A stretch of DNA of 64,000 bases from Flexifilum sp963727545 (GCA_963727545.1 CAVSGS010000021.1:1-64000), one strand, 5' to 3'; shown: positions 25,843 through 34,169, counted from the stretch's first letter. Translations and numbers: made by a program. Notes: generated from the sequence alone by a model not told the origin.

Positions 25843-27077
25843 GATGCTTGCTCCCCTTTCGGAAATACTTGGCGCACGAATATCGGCGTCACGACCGTCG
25901 TGAGCACAATCACGAGAAACAGTGATGCAAATAGCGGTTGATCCGGCGTGAACACGCCGACCGACAACCCTAGCGATGCGATGATCAGCCCAACTTCACC
26001 GCGTGAGATCATGCAGACGCCCAGTTGCAGCGACTGCTGATTGTCGAAGCCGCCCAGCTTGGCGCCCAAGCCACAGCCGCCCAGTTTCGAAACGAGTGCG
26101 ACGATCAACATCAGCCCCGCAAACGGCAGCGCCGACAGCGGAAACGTGCTCAGATCGGTTTCCAGACCCACGTTGATGAAGAAGATCGGCACCAAGAAGG
26201 CGTAAGCGATGTAGCTTGCGGCTTCTTCGATCTCGTGCTTGACGTCCTCTTTGGCGCGGCTGAAGCCCACACCGGCGATGAACGCCCCCGTGATCGCCGC
26301 AACGCCGCCCAACGCCTCTGCCGACCAACCGAACAGCAGCGCCGCCAGCAGCGCGATTGCCGCAATACCGTAGGATTGTTTGACAACCGGCAAGCCGTCG
26401 AGGAAATTCATCAGGCGAGGCAGTACGAACCACGCGATCAGGAACGCGCCGCCGATATACGCCGCCATCCGCACAATGATCAGCAGCAGCGCGCCCGGAT
26501 CGACGCTGGCAGCTTCGCCTGCTCCGCCGACCGAGATCGCCACCGCCAGCGATACCAGCAGAATCGCCAGCACGTCGTCGATCAGCGCGGTCGCCAACAG
26601 CGCGTTACCGACTTTCGTGCGCAGGAAGCCCAGTTCGAGCAGGACCTGTGCCGAGATACTGACTGACGTCGCCGCTAGGGTCACGCCCGCGAACAACGCC
26701 GGCTGCCACGAATAGCCGAACAGCATCACCAGCGGAATGCCGAGGATCACCGGCGCGATCGCCCCGGAGAACCCGGCGATCACGGCGATCTTGCCAACTT
26801 TGGCGAGTTCTTTGATATTTACTTCCAAGCCGACGATGAACATCAGCAGCAGCACGCCGAGTTCGGCGAGATTGGTGATCGTCTCGTGCAGATCGACGCC
26901 ATGCAGCACCGGCGCATTCAGCAGATCGAGCAGCGACGGTCCCAAGATCACGCCGACGATTAATTCGCCAAGGACACGCGGTTGTCCGAACCGGCGCGAA
27001 ATCGTACCCCCAATACGCGACGCAGCGATGATGATGCCCAGCGCAAGAAACAGGGCAATTGCAGGATTTTGCTCCAT
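25839..27077 (-). CDS. CPA2-family cation:proton antiporter
   Basis: 412 aa with 11-13 membrane helices. Typical CPA2 landmarks: RFGQPRVLGELIVGVILGPS near 30-50, LGVLLLMFIVGLEVN near 75-90, the unwound-helix acidic pair region TALIDDVLAILLVSL near 165, and MISRGEVGLIIASLG near 355-370. The KTN/RCK cytoplasmic domain common in KefB/KefC is missing; regulation may instead come from the separate PII-like protein coded just after it (4 bp overlap). AAAGGAG precedes the ATG. Transported ion (Na+ or K+) cannot be told from sequence. Confidence 0.92.
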   Translation of the reverse strand: MEQNPAIALFLALGIIIAASRIGGTISRRFGQPRVLGELIVGVILGPSLLDLLNAPVLHGVDLHETITNLAELGVLLLMFIVGLEVNIKELAKVGKIAVIAGFSGAIAPVILGIPLVMLFGYSWQPALFAGVTLAATSVSISAQVLLELGFLRTKVGNALLATALIDDVLAILLVSLAVAISVGGAGEAASVDPGALLLIIVRMAAYIGGAFLIAWFVLPRLMNFLDGLPVVKQSYGIAAIALLAALLFGWSAEALGGVAAITGAFIAGVGFSRAKEDVKHEIEEAASYIAYAFLVPIFFINVGLETDLSTFPLSALPFAGLMLIVALVSKLGGCGLGAKLGGFDNQQSLQLGVCMISRGEVGLIIASLGLSVGVFTPDQPLFASLFLVIVLTTVVTPIFVRQVFPKGEQAS

Positions 27078-27259
27078 CGGACTCCTTTCAGAAGGACTTT
27101 GTGCTCTATTCCATCATATAAATCAGATTTAGGCTAGGCTAATCGACGATCAATTTACGTTTTTCACATTTTCGCCTCCAGTGATTGGTTATTTGCAGGG
27201 TGGAGCACAAACGTTATGCTAGACGAAGATTTCTTAGACGCAGATAGCAGAGGTAGAGC

Positions 27260-28273
27260 ATGGAATTCAGATCAATCGGTGGGTTAAAAGTTCCGGTGCT
27301 GAGCTTCGGCACGGCGACCTTCGGCGGGCGCGGCGATTTCTTCAGCACGTGGGGCAAAACGCAGTTAGACGAAGCCGCCCGCATCGTCGACCTGTGCCTA
27401 GAGGCGGGCGTCAATATGTTCGACACCGCCGACGTTTATTCGACCGGCGCATCGGAAGAAATCCTCGGTCAAGTGATCGCCGGTCGCCGCAGCGAGGTCA
27501 TCATTTCGACCAAATCGACCTTCAGCATGGGCGACGGTCCCAACGACCTCGGCTCGTCGCGCCACCACATCATCAACGCGATTGAAGCCAGCTTGCGCCG
27601 CTTGAACACTGACTACATCGACATCTACACGATGCACGGTTTCGACGCCCAGACGCCGGTCGAGGAGACGCTGCGCACGCTCGACACGCTGGTGCAGAGC
27701 GGCAAAGTCCGCTACCTTGCCTGCTCGAACTTCTCCGGCTGGCACTTGATGAAATCGCTCGCCATGTCGGATCGCTACGGCTGGACGCGCTACGCCGCGC
27801 ATCAAGCCCACTACTCGTTGGTCAGCCGCGAGTACGAGTGGGAATTGATGCCGCTTGCCGTCGATCAGCACGTCGCGACCATCGTCTGGAGTCCGCTGGC
27901 GGGTGGACGGCTGAACGGTAAGTATCGCCGCAATCAACCGCAGCCCGATGGTCGGCAGCGACAGGGCGGCGGCGAGGGACCGGAACGTCCCGAAATGCTT
28001 TACAACATCGTCGATGTGATGGATGAAATTGCCGCCGAAACCGGCAAGAGTCACGTGCAGATCGCGCTGAATTGGCTGTTGCAGCGCCCGACCGTCGCCA
28101 ACGTGATCATCGGCGCGCGCAACGAGGAACAGCTCCGCTCGAATCTCGGCGCGGTCGGCTGGAACTTGACACCGGAGCAGATCGCCAAGCTCGACGCCGC
28201 CAGCACGATGGACAAGACTTATCCCTACTGGCATCAGAGCGGGTTCCCGCGCAACCCCTTCCCGGCGGAATAA
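27260..28273 (+). CDS. Aldo/keto reductase
   Basis: 337 aa (beta/alpha)8 NADPH-dependent oxidoreductase. The catalytic tetrad is visible: Asp and Tyr in FDTADVYSTG, Lys in EVIISTKS, and His in DIYTMHGFD. The cofactor-binding SPLAGGRLNGKY and the C-terminal IIGARNEEQLRSNLGAVGW also fit the YajO/Kv-beta-like subgroup. A Gly-Arg-rich insert (RQRQGGGEGPERPE) lies near residue 235. The GAGG site before the ATG is moderate. Stands alone between divergent and repeat-rich DNA. The substrate is unknown. Confidence 0.93.
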   Translation: MEFRSIGGLKVPVLSFGTATFGGRGDFFSTWGKTQLDEAARIVDLCLEAGVNMFDTADVYSTGASEEILGQVIAGRRSEVIISTKSTFSMGDGPNDLGSSRHHIINAIEASLRRLNTDYIDIYTMHGFDAQTPVEETLRTLDTLVQSGKVRYLACSNFSGWHLMKSLAMSDRYGWTRYAAHQAHYSLVSREYEWELMPLAVDQHVATIVWSPLAGGRLNGKYRRNQPQPDGRQRQGGGEGPERPEMLYNIVDVMDEIAAETGKSHVQIALNWLLQRPTVANVIIGARNEEQLRSNLGAVGWNLTPEQIAKLDAASTMDKTYPYWHQSGFPRNPFPAE

Positions 28274-28297
28274 ACCGGGGCAAATGCATGTGAGGTT

Positions 28298-28326
28298 GTA
28301 GGGGCAGGTTTAAAACCTGCCCCTAC
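28298..28326. repeat. GTAGGGGC-family perfect hairpin
   Basis: 29 bp: GTAGGGGC, inner arm AGGTTT, one central base, matching AAACCT and GCCCCTAC. Intergenic, after the aldo/keto reductase. Confidence 0.85.
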
Positions 28327-28441
28327 CCACGATCTCGGTGAGGGGTTGTAGCGGCATAATATGAAGGTGTTTAAAAGCACGTTTGCTAGGTCGAGAAGGA
28401 TTCAAATCTGATCACTTGCCCCCCAAACGGGCAAAGGCACT

Positions 28442-28488
28442 CTCCCCTCCCTGAATTCGGGGAGGGGAAGCGCAGCGGGGGTGGGGTT
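28442..28488. repeat. CTCCCCTCC hairpin repeat, CCTCACCCC-related
   Basis: Stem CTCCCCTCCC/GGGGAGGGG around TGAATTC, followed by a GGGGGTGGGG tract. A near-identical unit, including the preceding GGCACT / AGCACT and the TGAATTC loop, sits at 40815-40857; a shorter relative is at 46691-46732. It lies 6 bp from the stop of the SH3 protein gene and could act as its terminator. Confidence 0.65.
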
Positions 28489-28493
28489 AGTAA

Positions 28494-29876
28494 TCATCCC
28501 CCGCCGTCGGGATCGGGGAAAGCGTTGCCGAATGATCCGGGGATCGGCGTCGGCGTCGGCAGTGCCGGGATGTTGTAATCGACCGGCAGCGCATCGATGT
28601 AAGCCTGCGTTTCCAGCGCCAGCAGCGAGATCCAGCCGGTGATGCCGTTCGCTTCCACCTTGACCCAACCATTCATCAACGGGCTGCGCGCCAGCAGCGT
28701 GACCAGCGTGCCGTCGCCGACAATGCCGACCGCCGCATAGACCGCTTCCGGTCCGCGCCGCAGATTCGCCCCCGCCGGCGCGGTGATCCGCCCTTTCGTG
28801 CCCAACTCGCCGAGGCGCTGCGGCGGCAGCGGCGTCGCCGAGTAGACGGCGGTGATGTCGCCGACATTGCTCGCCAGCAAATCCGCCGCCATCCAACCGG
28901 TTTGACCATCGCTCAACTGCACGTTGTACCACGTGCTATCCTCGCTGCGCCCCAAAATCGTGAGCGCTTGCCCGCCGGGAACCTGCGTAATCACACTCGA
29001 ATACAAGTCGGGCGACACGCGCAGGTTGATCGCGCCCTGCGTGGTGGCAAAACCGGGCTGCGGCAGGACAAACGGACGGTCGAACAGCGCCACCGGCAGA
29101 TTTGCCACGTAAGTCGGGTCGAAGGGGACGGCGACCGTCGGCGCTGAGGTCGGGTTGGCGATATTCCCGGCATCGTGAGCGACGCGGATCTGCTCGCCCG
29201 CCGGGAGCGACTGGGTTTGACCCAGCGCCAACACACTCGACTGCCCGGACAAGCCGACGAAGATCGTACTGGTATCGTCGGTCGTGACCAGCACCGTCCC
29301 GCCCAAAGTCAGCGAACTGCCGTTGACGGCGATATTCGCGTAGGTTTCGCTCTGAAAGACGACCACGTTCTTCGGCGCGGCGGCACAGGTCGCCGCTGCC
29401 GTGCTGCTCTGGATCAAGCTGGACGTCCACGCCGGGAAATCCGGCGGCGTCACGTCGAACAGGGTCACGTCGCCGATCATCAACACGGTCACGTTGAGCG
29501 GATCAGGCAGGCGGAGCCACGCCACGCCAAGGCTGGCGTTCTCGGTCGTGATCGGCGGGGTGCGGATCGCATCGACGGTGCCGACATCGACCAGCGCGCC
29601 GACCGACGACAGCGCGTTGCTGACCAAGCCGGACGGCTCGGCAGCCGGAGCCGCGCCCCCATTGCAGACATAGCCGCCCGGCTGATTGATACAGGCGGCG
29701 CTGGCATTCGTCCAAAGTTCTTGTAAGACCGGGGCACACGTCTCGGCGCTGGCGACGGCAACGCCGTCCTGCGCTTGCAGCGACGGTTCCGACGGCGCGA
29801 CCAAAACGGCGACGAAGGTAATTAGGGTAAAAACGAACCAGTAGCGAAGATTTTGTCTCATCACGGCGTCGAGCAT
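28494..29876 (-). CDS. Secreted SH3b-domain protein
   Basis: 460 aa. Signal peptide: RYWFVFTLITFVAVLV then a likely cleavage near LQAQ-D. A Cys-containing N-domain (ETCAPVLQELW, about 45-100), a beta-rich middle that looks like a repeated immunoglobulin-type or FecR-like region, then two SH3b domains at about 285-340 (INLRVSPDLYSSVITQVPGG) and 365-425 (ANLRRGPEAVYAAVGIVGDG). A Pro/Thr linker and GGG end the chain. SH3b domains usually bind cell wall or matrix, so an envelope role is likely. The ATG at 29861 is an alternative start. Confidence 0.8.
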   Translation of the reverse strand: MLDAVMRQNLRYWFVFTLITFVAVLVAPSEPSLQAQDGVAVASAETCAPVLQELWTNASAACINQPGGYVCNGGAAPAAEPSGLVSNALSSVGALVDVGTVDAIRTPPITTENASLGVAWLRLPDPLNVTVLMIGDVTLFDVTPPDFPAWTSSLIQSSTAAATCAAAPKNVVVFQSETYANIAVNGSSLTLGGTVLVTTDDTSTIFVGLSGQSSVLALGQTQSLPAGEQIRVAHDAGNIANPTSAPTVAVPFDPTYVANLPVALFDRPFVLPQPGFATTQGAINLRVSPDLYSSVITQVPGGQALTILGRSEDSTWYNVQLSDGQTGWMAADLLASNVGDITAVYSATPLPPQRLGELGTKGRITAPAGANLRRGPEAVYAAVGIVGDGTLVTLLARSPLMNGWVKVEANGITGWISLLALETQAYIDALPVDYNIPALPTPTPIPGSFGNAFPDPDGGG

Positions 29877-29893
29877 TTGCTTGAACGCCCTCG

Positions 29894-29902
29894 ATTGTAC
29901 CA
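29894..29902 (-). promoter_or_regulatory. Candidate extended -10 promoter of the SH3 gene
   Basis: On the minus strand TGG-TACAAT lies 18 bp before the start at 29876. No good -35 is seen, which fits an extended -10 promoter. Confidence 0.35.
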
Positions 29903-29962
29903 GATTCTATGATAGAGTCGGAGCACATTAAGAGCGCTCTGACCAAGCTTTAACATTCGTGG

Positions 29963-29997
29963 CTTGCGTCTTTGCGTCTTCGCGTCTTTGCGTGAAC
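29963..29997. repeat. TTTGCGTC octamer array
   Basis: Four near-tandem 8-base units (CTTGCGTC, TTTGCGTC, TTCGCGTC, TTTGCGTG). The same unit pattern recurs at 36099-36134. Both copies lie in intergenic space close to the start of a plus-strand gene. Confidence 0.6.
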
Positions 29998-30034
29998 TCT
30001 TTTCAGTTTCTTGGGAGCAGCTTCATTGAACCCG

Positions 30035-30493
30035 ATGATCGATCCCCCTATTCGCCTGTTAGCGACCTTCGAGCAGCTTTTCCCGGCGACCTCGCCGCAA
30101 ATTCTCGTCCAAGCACCGGGGCGCGAAATGTGGGCAGCCGCCTGCTTCAACGGCTCCGTCGTCTACAACATCCACACCGTCGACGTCGGCGCGCAGACGA
30201 GTTTCAACTACCAGAGCGCCAAACAGAAACAGACGATCCGCCACCGCCCGCTGCCGCGCTGGGTGCGCTATATCGCCGGGGTCAACGTCCTGCTCGACGT
30301 GTTGGAAATGCCGGGGATCGACGCGGTGGTCTGCGGCAACGAGCCGCCGGGACCGCGCTACGATCACGCACTGGGGATTCTCTTCGCGGCGCTGTGGTAC
30401 GAGGTCAACGATACCCCCTGCGACCCGCGCCAACTCCTCGACATCACCGAGCGCGTCCGCCGCGAGTACATCGAAGGACAAGCCCCGCGCTAG
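30035..30493 (+). CDS. Shortened galactokinase-like (GHMP) protein, probably not a kinase
   Basis: 152 aa from the ATG at 30035; a TTG at 30026 with GGGAG upstream is an equally good start. It tracks the N-half of galactokinases: LLATFEQLF, VQAPGR (family APGR), RWVRYIAGV (family WxxYVxGV), GIDAVVCGNEPPG (family FDxxIxGDVPxG), and ERVRREYIEG before the stop. The GEHTDY sugar loop is absent and the ATP loop GAGLSSSAA is replaced by PRYDHALGI. There is no C-terminal GHMP domain; full galactokinases are about 350-400 aa. It is either a decayed gene or a repurposed sugar-binding fold. The galactokinase link rests on my motif alignment only. Confidence 0.5.
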   Translation: MIDPPIRLLATFEQLFPATSPQILVQAPGREMWAAACFNGSVVYNIHTVDVGAQTSFNYQSAKQKQTIRHRPLPRWVRYIAGVNVLLDVLEMPGIDAVVCGNEPPGPRYDHALGILFAALWYEVNDTPCDPRQLLDITERVRREYIEGQAPR

Positions 30494-30566
30494 CAGTGCA
30501 CATCGCCTCAGAGCATACGGCGATGGTACCACCACACGACAGCATGGTAACCAGTTTCTAACTTTA

Positions 30567-30676
30567 CCTCACCCCCTGCCCCCCTCTCCACGTTGTGGAG
30601 AGGGGGAACAGAACAGGTCACAACAGGCTTTTAAGTCCCCTCGCCACTGCAATGGCGAGGGGATTTAGGGGTGAGG
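30567..30676. repeat. CCTCACCCC composite hairpin element
   Basis: 110 bp, outer CCTCACCCC / GGGGTGAGG. Inner stems CCCCTCTCCAC/GTGGAGAGGGG and CCCCTCGCC/GGCGAGGGG, with linker ACAGGTCACAA and TTTTAAGTCCCC. Same design as 18748-18854, but one inner stem has changed on both sides (CTCGCC/GGCGAG), so pairing was kept while sequence drifted. Confidence 0.8.
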
Positions 30677-30839
30677 TTTGTAATGAAGGGCGTAACCACG
30701 CTGTTTTGCACAGTACCACGGCGGTACACCCAATTCAGGACAATAATCGGATTCTGCCGAAAATAAAACGAGCGTCACAAATGTGGCGCTCCCATCGTAT
30801 CTAAGTAGCTACTGTTGACCGGCAGTTTGACCCGAAGCG

Positions 30840-31136
30840 TTAGGCTTGTTTCGTTTCCTTATCGTCGCCTTCGCCGCGATACATCGGTACGGCAAAATCG
30901 ACAAAGTAAGCCCAACCCTCGCCCGCCATCAACTTACGCTGTTCCTCGTCGAGCACCATGGTCACGTCGTGACCACCGGAGTGCATTTCGAGGGTCAGCT
31001 CGTCACTGCCGTCTTCTTCCAGTTCTTCAAAACAGCGGCGCTCGTACCCGTAAGGGAACTCCAAGAACCGCCCCAAGCATCGCTCGCAGAACTCGAGCGA
31101 CGAATTACAGACGTCACGGTTGACTTTGACACGCAT
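30840..31136 (-). CDS. Small Cys-rich hypothetical protein
   Basis: 98 aa. AGGAG site nine bases before the ATG at 31136. N-terminus MRVKVNRDVCNSSLEFCERCLGRF has a C-x6-C-x2-C cluster (Cys10, 17, 20) plus Cys35, which could bind a metal or Fe-S cluster, as in small ferredoxin-like proteins. Then a highly acidic segment and the string GGHDVTMVLDEEQRKLM. The C-terminus is charged. No recognised family. Cytosolic, as no signal or membrane segment is present. Confidence 0.6.
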   Translation of the reverse strand: MRVKVNRDVCNSSLEFCERCLGRFLEFPYGYERRCFEELEEDGSDELTLEMHSGGHDVTMVLDEEQRKLMAGEGWAYFVDFAVPMYRGEGDDKETKQA

Positions 31137-31228
31137 AATCGGTTTCTCCTCACACGCTTTCTTAGATCTTCAGGCGAAAGGCATGATAGGACATAGTGGC
31201 AAATGTCACCCGTTAGCGCGCAGTCTGA

Positions 31229-31912
31229 CTAAACCTCGTCATTTTCCGGCTCGGCGGTTTCGTAGCCCCGCATCGATCCGGTCTCGCTGGTGCGGCGCAT
31301 TTCGCCGGTTTGATCGAGGCGGACGGCGCGCATACTGCCGGTCGTATAGCGCTTCATCTCGGCTTGATAGCGCCGCCGCAGCACCAGCAAATAGATCATA
31401 ATGCCGATGCCGGTCATGATGCCGACCACGATCAGCGTCACGAAACCGGAGAGTGCCACCCGCGCCAGCTCGCCGTTGAGCGGTGACGCAGCGGTGCCAT
31501 TGGCTGCCGCGACGGTCGCGCGCTGCGCGCCGTAGAGCACCGTAACCGGCAGTTCATCTTCGGTGATGGTCACCGGGACGCGATCGGGCGTAGTAGGTGT
31601 CAGTTCGGGGCTGGTGATCACGGCGGTATAGGTACCCGGATCGAGATAGAGGAAGCCGACGTAACCGCGACTGCGGCTGGCATCCGGCGCGCCGTCGAGC
31701 GTCGCGCTGGCGACGATCACGCCGTCCGCATTGAGCAGATCGACCGAGACGCCGTGCGTCAGGAACGGATCGCCAGCGTCACGCTGTCCGTTGCCGTTGC
31801 GATCTTCGAACGACTGCACCCATAACTGTCCGCGACTGTCCTGCGCCAGCAGCGGCAGCGCGAGCGTCACGACCAACAGCATAATCAGGGATCGGCAGAT
31901 GAATTTACGCAT
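31229..31912 (-). CDS. Membrane-anchored SdrD-B-like envelope protein
   Basis: 227 aa. Signal peptide FICRSLIMLLVVTLALPLLAQ. An extracellular SdrD-B/Cna-B-like domain with the calcium-type loop EDRNGNGQRDAGDPF near residues 36-51 and SRGYVGFLYLDPGTYT. One C-terminal membrane helix at about 150-178 (GFVTLIVVGIMTGIGIMIYLLVL), then an RRRY basic stop-transfer and a cytoplasmic tail with a repeated motif (TGSMRAVRLDQTGEMRR, TGSMRGYE). It shares the ED-N-N-Q-D loop with the LysM protein at 32127-33647, so the two may be assembled in the same envelope structure. Confidence 0.7.
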   Translation of the reverse strand: MRKFICRSLIMLLVVTLALPLLAQDSRGQLWVQSFEDRNGNGQRDAGDPFLTHGVSVDLLNADGVIVASATLDGAPDASRSRGYVGFLYLDPGTYTAVITSPELTPTTPDRVPVTITEDELPVTVLYGAQRATVAAANGTAASPLNGELARVALSGFVTLIVVGIMTGIGIMIYLLVLRRRYQAEMKRYTTGSMRAVRLDQTGEMRRTSETGSMRGYETAEPENDEV

Positions 31913-32028
31913 GGATTCCAGCCAAATACTTCTCTAGGACACCGATTTTAACGCAACTTCGGAATGACTCACTTCATCCCGAACGTGGCGACGGGTCAAA
32001 ACCCATCACTATCTCAGATCTGCTTTTC

Positions 32029-32066
32029 TCCCCCTCGCCCTATGGAGAGAGGGTCGGGGGGTGAGG
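32029..32066. repeat. CCTCACCCC-family half element
   Basis: Short C-rich arm, the stem around TATGGAGAGAGGG and a GGGGGGTGAGG end. Only the 3' terminal motif of the full element is intact. Confidence 0.5.
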
Positions 32067-32069
32067 TTT

Positions 32070-32095
32070 GTAGGGGCGCAGCATGCTGCGCCCAC
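32070..32095. repeat. GTAGGGGC-family hairpin
   Basis: GTAGGGGC, then GCAGC/ATGCTGC inner arms and a GCCCAC end (one base differs from GCCCCTAC). It abuts the CCTCACCCC remnant, which also happens at 36055-36099 and 63805-63878. Confidence 0.7.
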
Positions 32096-32126
32096 TCTGC
32101 AAAATCAAACTGATTGTCTAGGAAGC

Positions 32127-33647
32127 TCAACGGCGTCGCAGCAGCACCATCGTGATCCCCATCCCACCGATCAGCACGATCCCGGCGACGCCAAAGACGA
32201 TCAACCCGATGTTGTTGGCGAGTCCGTTGTTCGCTGCGCTCGGGTCAGCTGCCGGGGTCGCTTCGCCGCTGCTGGAGACTTCGGCTGTGGGCGGCGCCAC
32301 CGCCGCGACGCCTTCCGCCGCGCCAAACGCCACGTTGATCTGCGCGCCCGCGTAGCTGCTCACGTGCAGTTGATCCGGCGTCGTCAAGCCGTAGCCCGAC
32401 GGCGCAACACCTTGGAGATCGTAGCGCCCCGGCATCAGGTCGCTGAAGCAGTAGGGATCAGCTTCAGCGCCGGTTTGATGCTGTCCGACCGGTGCGCCGT
32501 CGCGTGTGAGCAGAAGCTGTCCGCCCGCGAGCGTCGCCTCGTCGCCGTCCTGAATCCGGTTCTGGTTCGCATCCTCGAAGAACGTCACGCAGATCGACGC
32601 CTTAGCCAGCGCCGGATCGAGCGGGTTGGCACCCGCGACCGCCGTAACTTCGATCACCGGCGCGGGCGCGGCATCCCGGATCGCCGGAAGCAGCGTCGGC
32701 GTCGTCGCCGCGAGCGTCAGTTCGAAGCCTTCCGGCGAGGGCGTCGGGGTCGGCGTCGGCGGCAGCGAGATGATGATCTCCTGCCCGATCTGGATGATGC
32801 GCGGGTCAGCAATGTTGTTGATCGCCAGCAGTTCGTCGCGCGTCTTGCCGTAAGCGAAGGCGATGCTGTCCAGCGTCTCGCCCGACTGAACGACGTGCAC
32901 GACCCGTTCGCTGGACTGCGCGCTGCTGCTCGGCGGCTGGGTCGGTGCGCTGGCGGCATCCGCCGCTGTCCCGCCGCTTCCGCCGAGACTGAGGACGGCG
33001 TCATCCCAGTAAATCGTGTTGACTTGATAGGGCCACTGCTGCGTCGAATACAGGAACAGCGTCACCATCGATCCGCTGCTCGTCGCGTCGACGGTCATCT
33101 GCTGCCATTCTTCATGGGGCGCGGCATCCGCCGACCAAACCACGTCGGCGTCAAAGGGATTGGTGCCCCCGTTGGGATCGATGCCGATGCGCGCCGAGGC
33201 GTTCGAGTCGCTGGTCGAGGTACAGCTATTCGCGCCGGAAGGGATTTTACAGGTGCGCAGGAACGCATAGGCGCTGGCGGTGACGTTGGTGTCCGGGTCG
33301 ACGCTCACCTGCTGGTAGACCGCCGCCGTGAAGGTCGCGTATTCGCGGTTCACGACCAGCGCCTGCGCGCCGCCATGCGGCGATGGCTGCGTCCCGGAGT
33401 AAGCGCCCGCGCTCGGCGGCAGATTCATCCAATCTTCGGCATGGGGTGATTCCGCGAACCACATGTTCCAGTCGGCGGGGAGGTCAAGGTCAGCCCGCCC
33501 GCGATTGGTATAGGTACCCTCAAAGCCACCGTCGCGCAGCAGATTACCGTCCTGCGCTTTTGCGCCACCGGCGACCAGCCCCAGCGCCAACCCGATCGCG
33601 AGGGCGAAACGGAACGAGCGCAGCAGCACGCGAACACCTTGCTGCAT
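32127..33647 (-). CDS. Secreted LysM protein with Cna-B-like domain
   Basis: 506 aa. Signal peptide SFRFALAIGLALGLVAGGAKA-QDG. A carbohydrate-module-like beta-sandwich at about 35-225 (LLRDGGFEGTYTN, AVYQQVSVDPDT). LysM near 245-290 (HVVQSGETLDSIAFAYGKTR, IQIGQEIIISLPP). A Pro-Thr linker. An SdrD-B/Cna-B domain near 350-440 (FFEDANQNRIQDGDEA). One C-terminal membrane helix and RRR end (LIGGMGITMVLLRRR). It likely binds peptidoglycan or a glycan. A good sigma70-type promoter and a hairpin lie in its leader. Confidence 0.8.
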   Translation of the reverse strand: MQQGVRVLLRSFRFALAIGLALGLVAGGAKAQDGNLLRDGGFEGTYTNRGRADLDLPADWNMWFAESPHAEDWMNLPPSAGAYSGTQPSPHGGAQALVVNREYATFTAAVYQQVSVDPDTNVTASAYAFLRTCKIPSGANSCTSTSDSNASARIGIDPNGGTNPFDADVVWSADAAPHEEWQQMTVDATSSGSMVTLFLYSTQQWPYQVNTIYWDDAVLSLGGSGGTAADAASAPTQPPSSSAQSSERVVHVVQSGETLDSIAFAYGKTRDELLAINNIADPRIIQIGQEIIISLPPTPTPTPSPEGFELTLAATTPTLLPAIRDAAPAPVIEVTAVAGANPLDPALAKASICVTFFEDANQNRIQDGDEATLAGGQLLLTRDGAPVGQHQTGAEADPYCFSDLMPGRYDLQGVAPSGYGLTTPDQLHVSSYAGAQINVAFGAAEGVAAVAPPTAEVSSSGEATPAADPSAANNGLANNIGLIVFGVAGIVLIGGMGITMVLLRRR

Positions 33648-33670
33648 AGTTTTTCTCTCAACTCACTGAC

Positions 33671-33700
33671 AAAAAAGCGGCGTGGAACTATCCCCACGCC
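33671..33700 (-). terminator. Terminator-like hairpin in the LysM gene leader
   Basis: Minus strand: GGCGTGG-N8-CCACGCC, then GC and six T. It lies between the -10 at 33712-33717 and the start codon at 33647, inside the first 35 bases of the expected transcript. Could stop very short RNAs, cap the 5' end, or be a regulated attenuator. Confidence 0.5.
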
Positions 33701-33711
33701 AATGCGGGGCG

Positions 33712-33740
33712 ATTATAAACAGGCGGCTAAAGCGAGTCAA
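33712..33740 (-). promoter_or_regulatory. Strong sigma70-type promoter of the LysM gene
   Basis: Minus strand TTGACT (33740-33735), a 17-bp spacer and TATAAT (33717-33712). This is one of the two best promoter matches in the window. The expected transcript starts near 33705. Confidence 0.7.
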
Positions 33741-33928
33741 CCACGCACCGGCGCGCGTAGGGCAAGCGCATATATTCTCCATAGGGCTTATGACGGTTCA
33801 CAATGTTTGGGTGGGGGAGAACCTGTGTGTTCGCCCGGACAAAACTCACTCCGCCTCTCAATGAGTATGGTTTTCAGGAAAACAGTTTTTTGTGTAACAA
33901 CAGAAATTAGCTTGCGCTGCACTTAGAA

Positions 33929-34011
33929 CCTCACCCCCCAACCCCCTCTCCATTTCAATGGAGAGGGGGAGCTAAGGGCGAAACTTCGTTTCGCACCGCA
34001 GCGGGGTGAGG
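33929..34011. repeat. CCTCACCCC element, shortened
   Basis: 83 bp from CCTCACCCCCC to GGGGTGAGG. The first inner stem is CCCCTCTCCATTT/AATGGAGAGGGG; the second is replaced by GGGCGAAACTTCGTTTCGC, itself a small hairpin. Lies 165 bp ahead of the arsR start. Confidence 0.7.
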
Positions 34012-34153
34012 TGAGATCAGCAGACAACTACACAAGCTGAATTCGGAGAAGAAGTGAGGCTGCGTCTCTCGCTGTCACACCCGCAAAACAGAGATCACCC
34101 CCGAATCGTGACTTCCGTCACTCTGTACCCACCCCTCACTGCGCCTAAACTGT

Positions 34154-34169
34154 ATTCATAAAGCTGAAT
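34154..34169. promoter_or_regulatory. Putative ArsR operator 1
   Basis: ATTCA-N6-TGAAT, 8 bp before the first arsR start codon. It has the same 16-bp architecture as the site at 34904-34919 before the permease. Autoregulation by the encoded ArsR protein is inferred. Confidence 0.55.

Noticed and set aside
32061..33449. A 462-codon plus-strand ORF opposite the LysM gene
   Set aside because: Arg-rich shadow; the minus frame has a signal peptide, LysM and a promoter.
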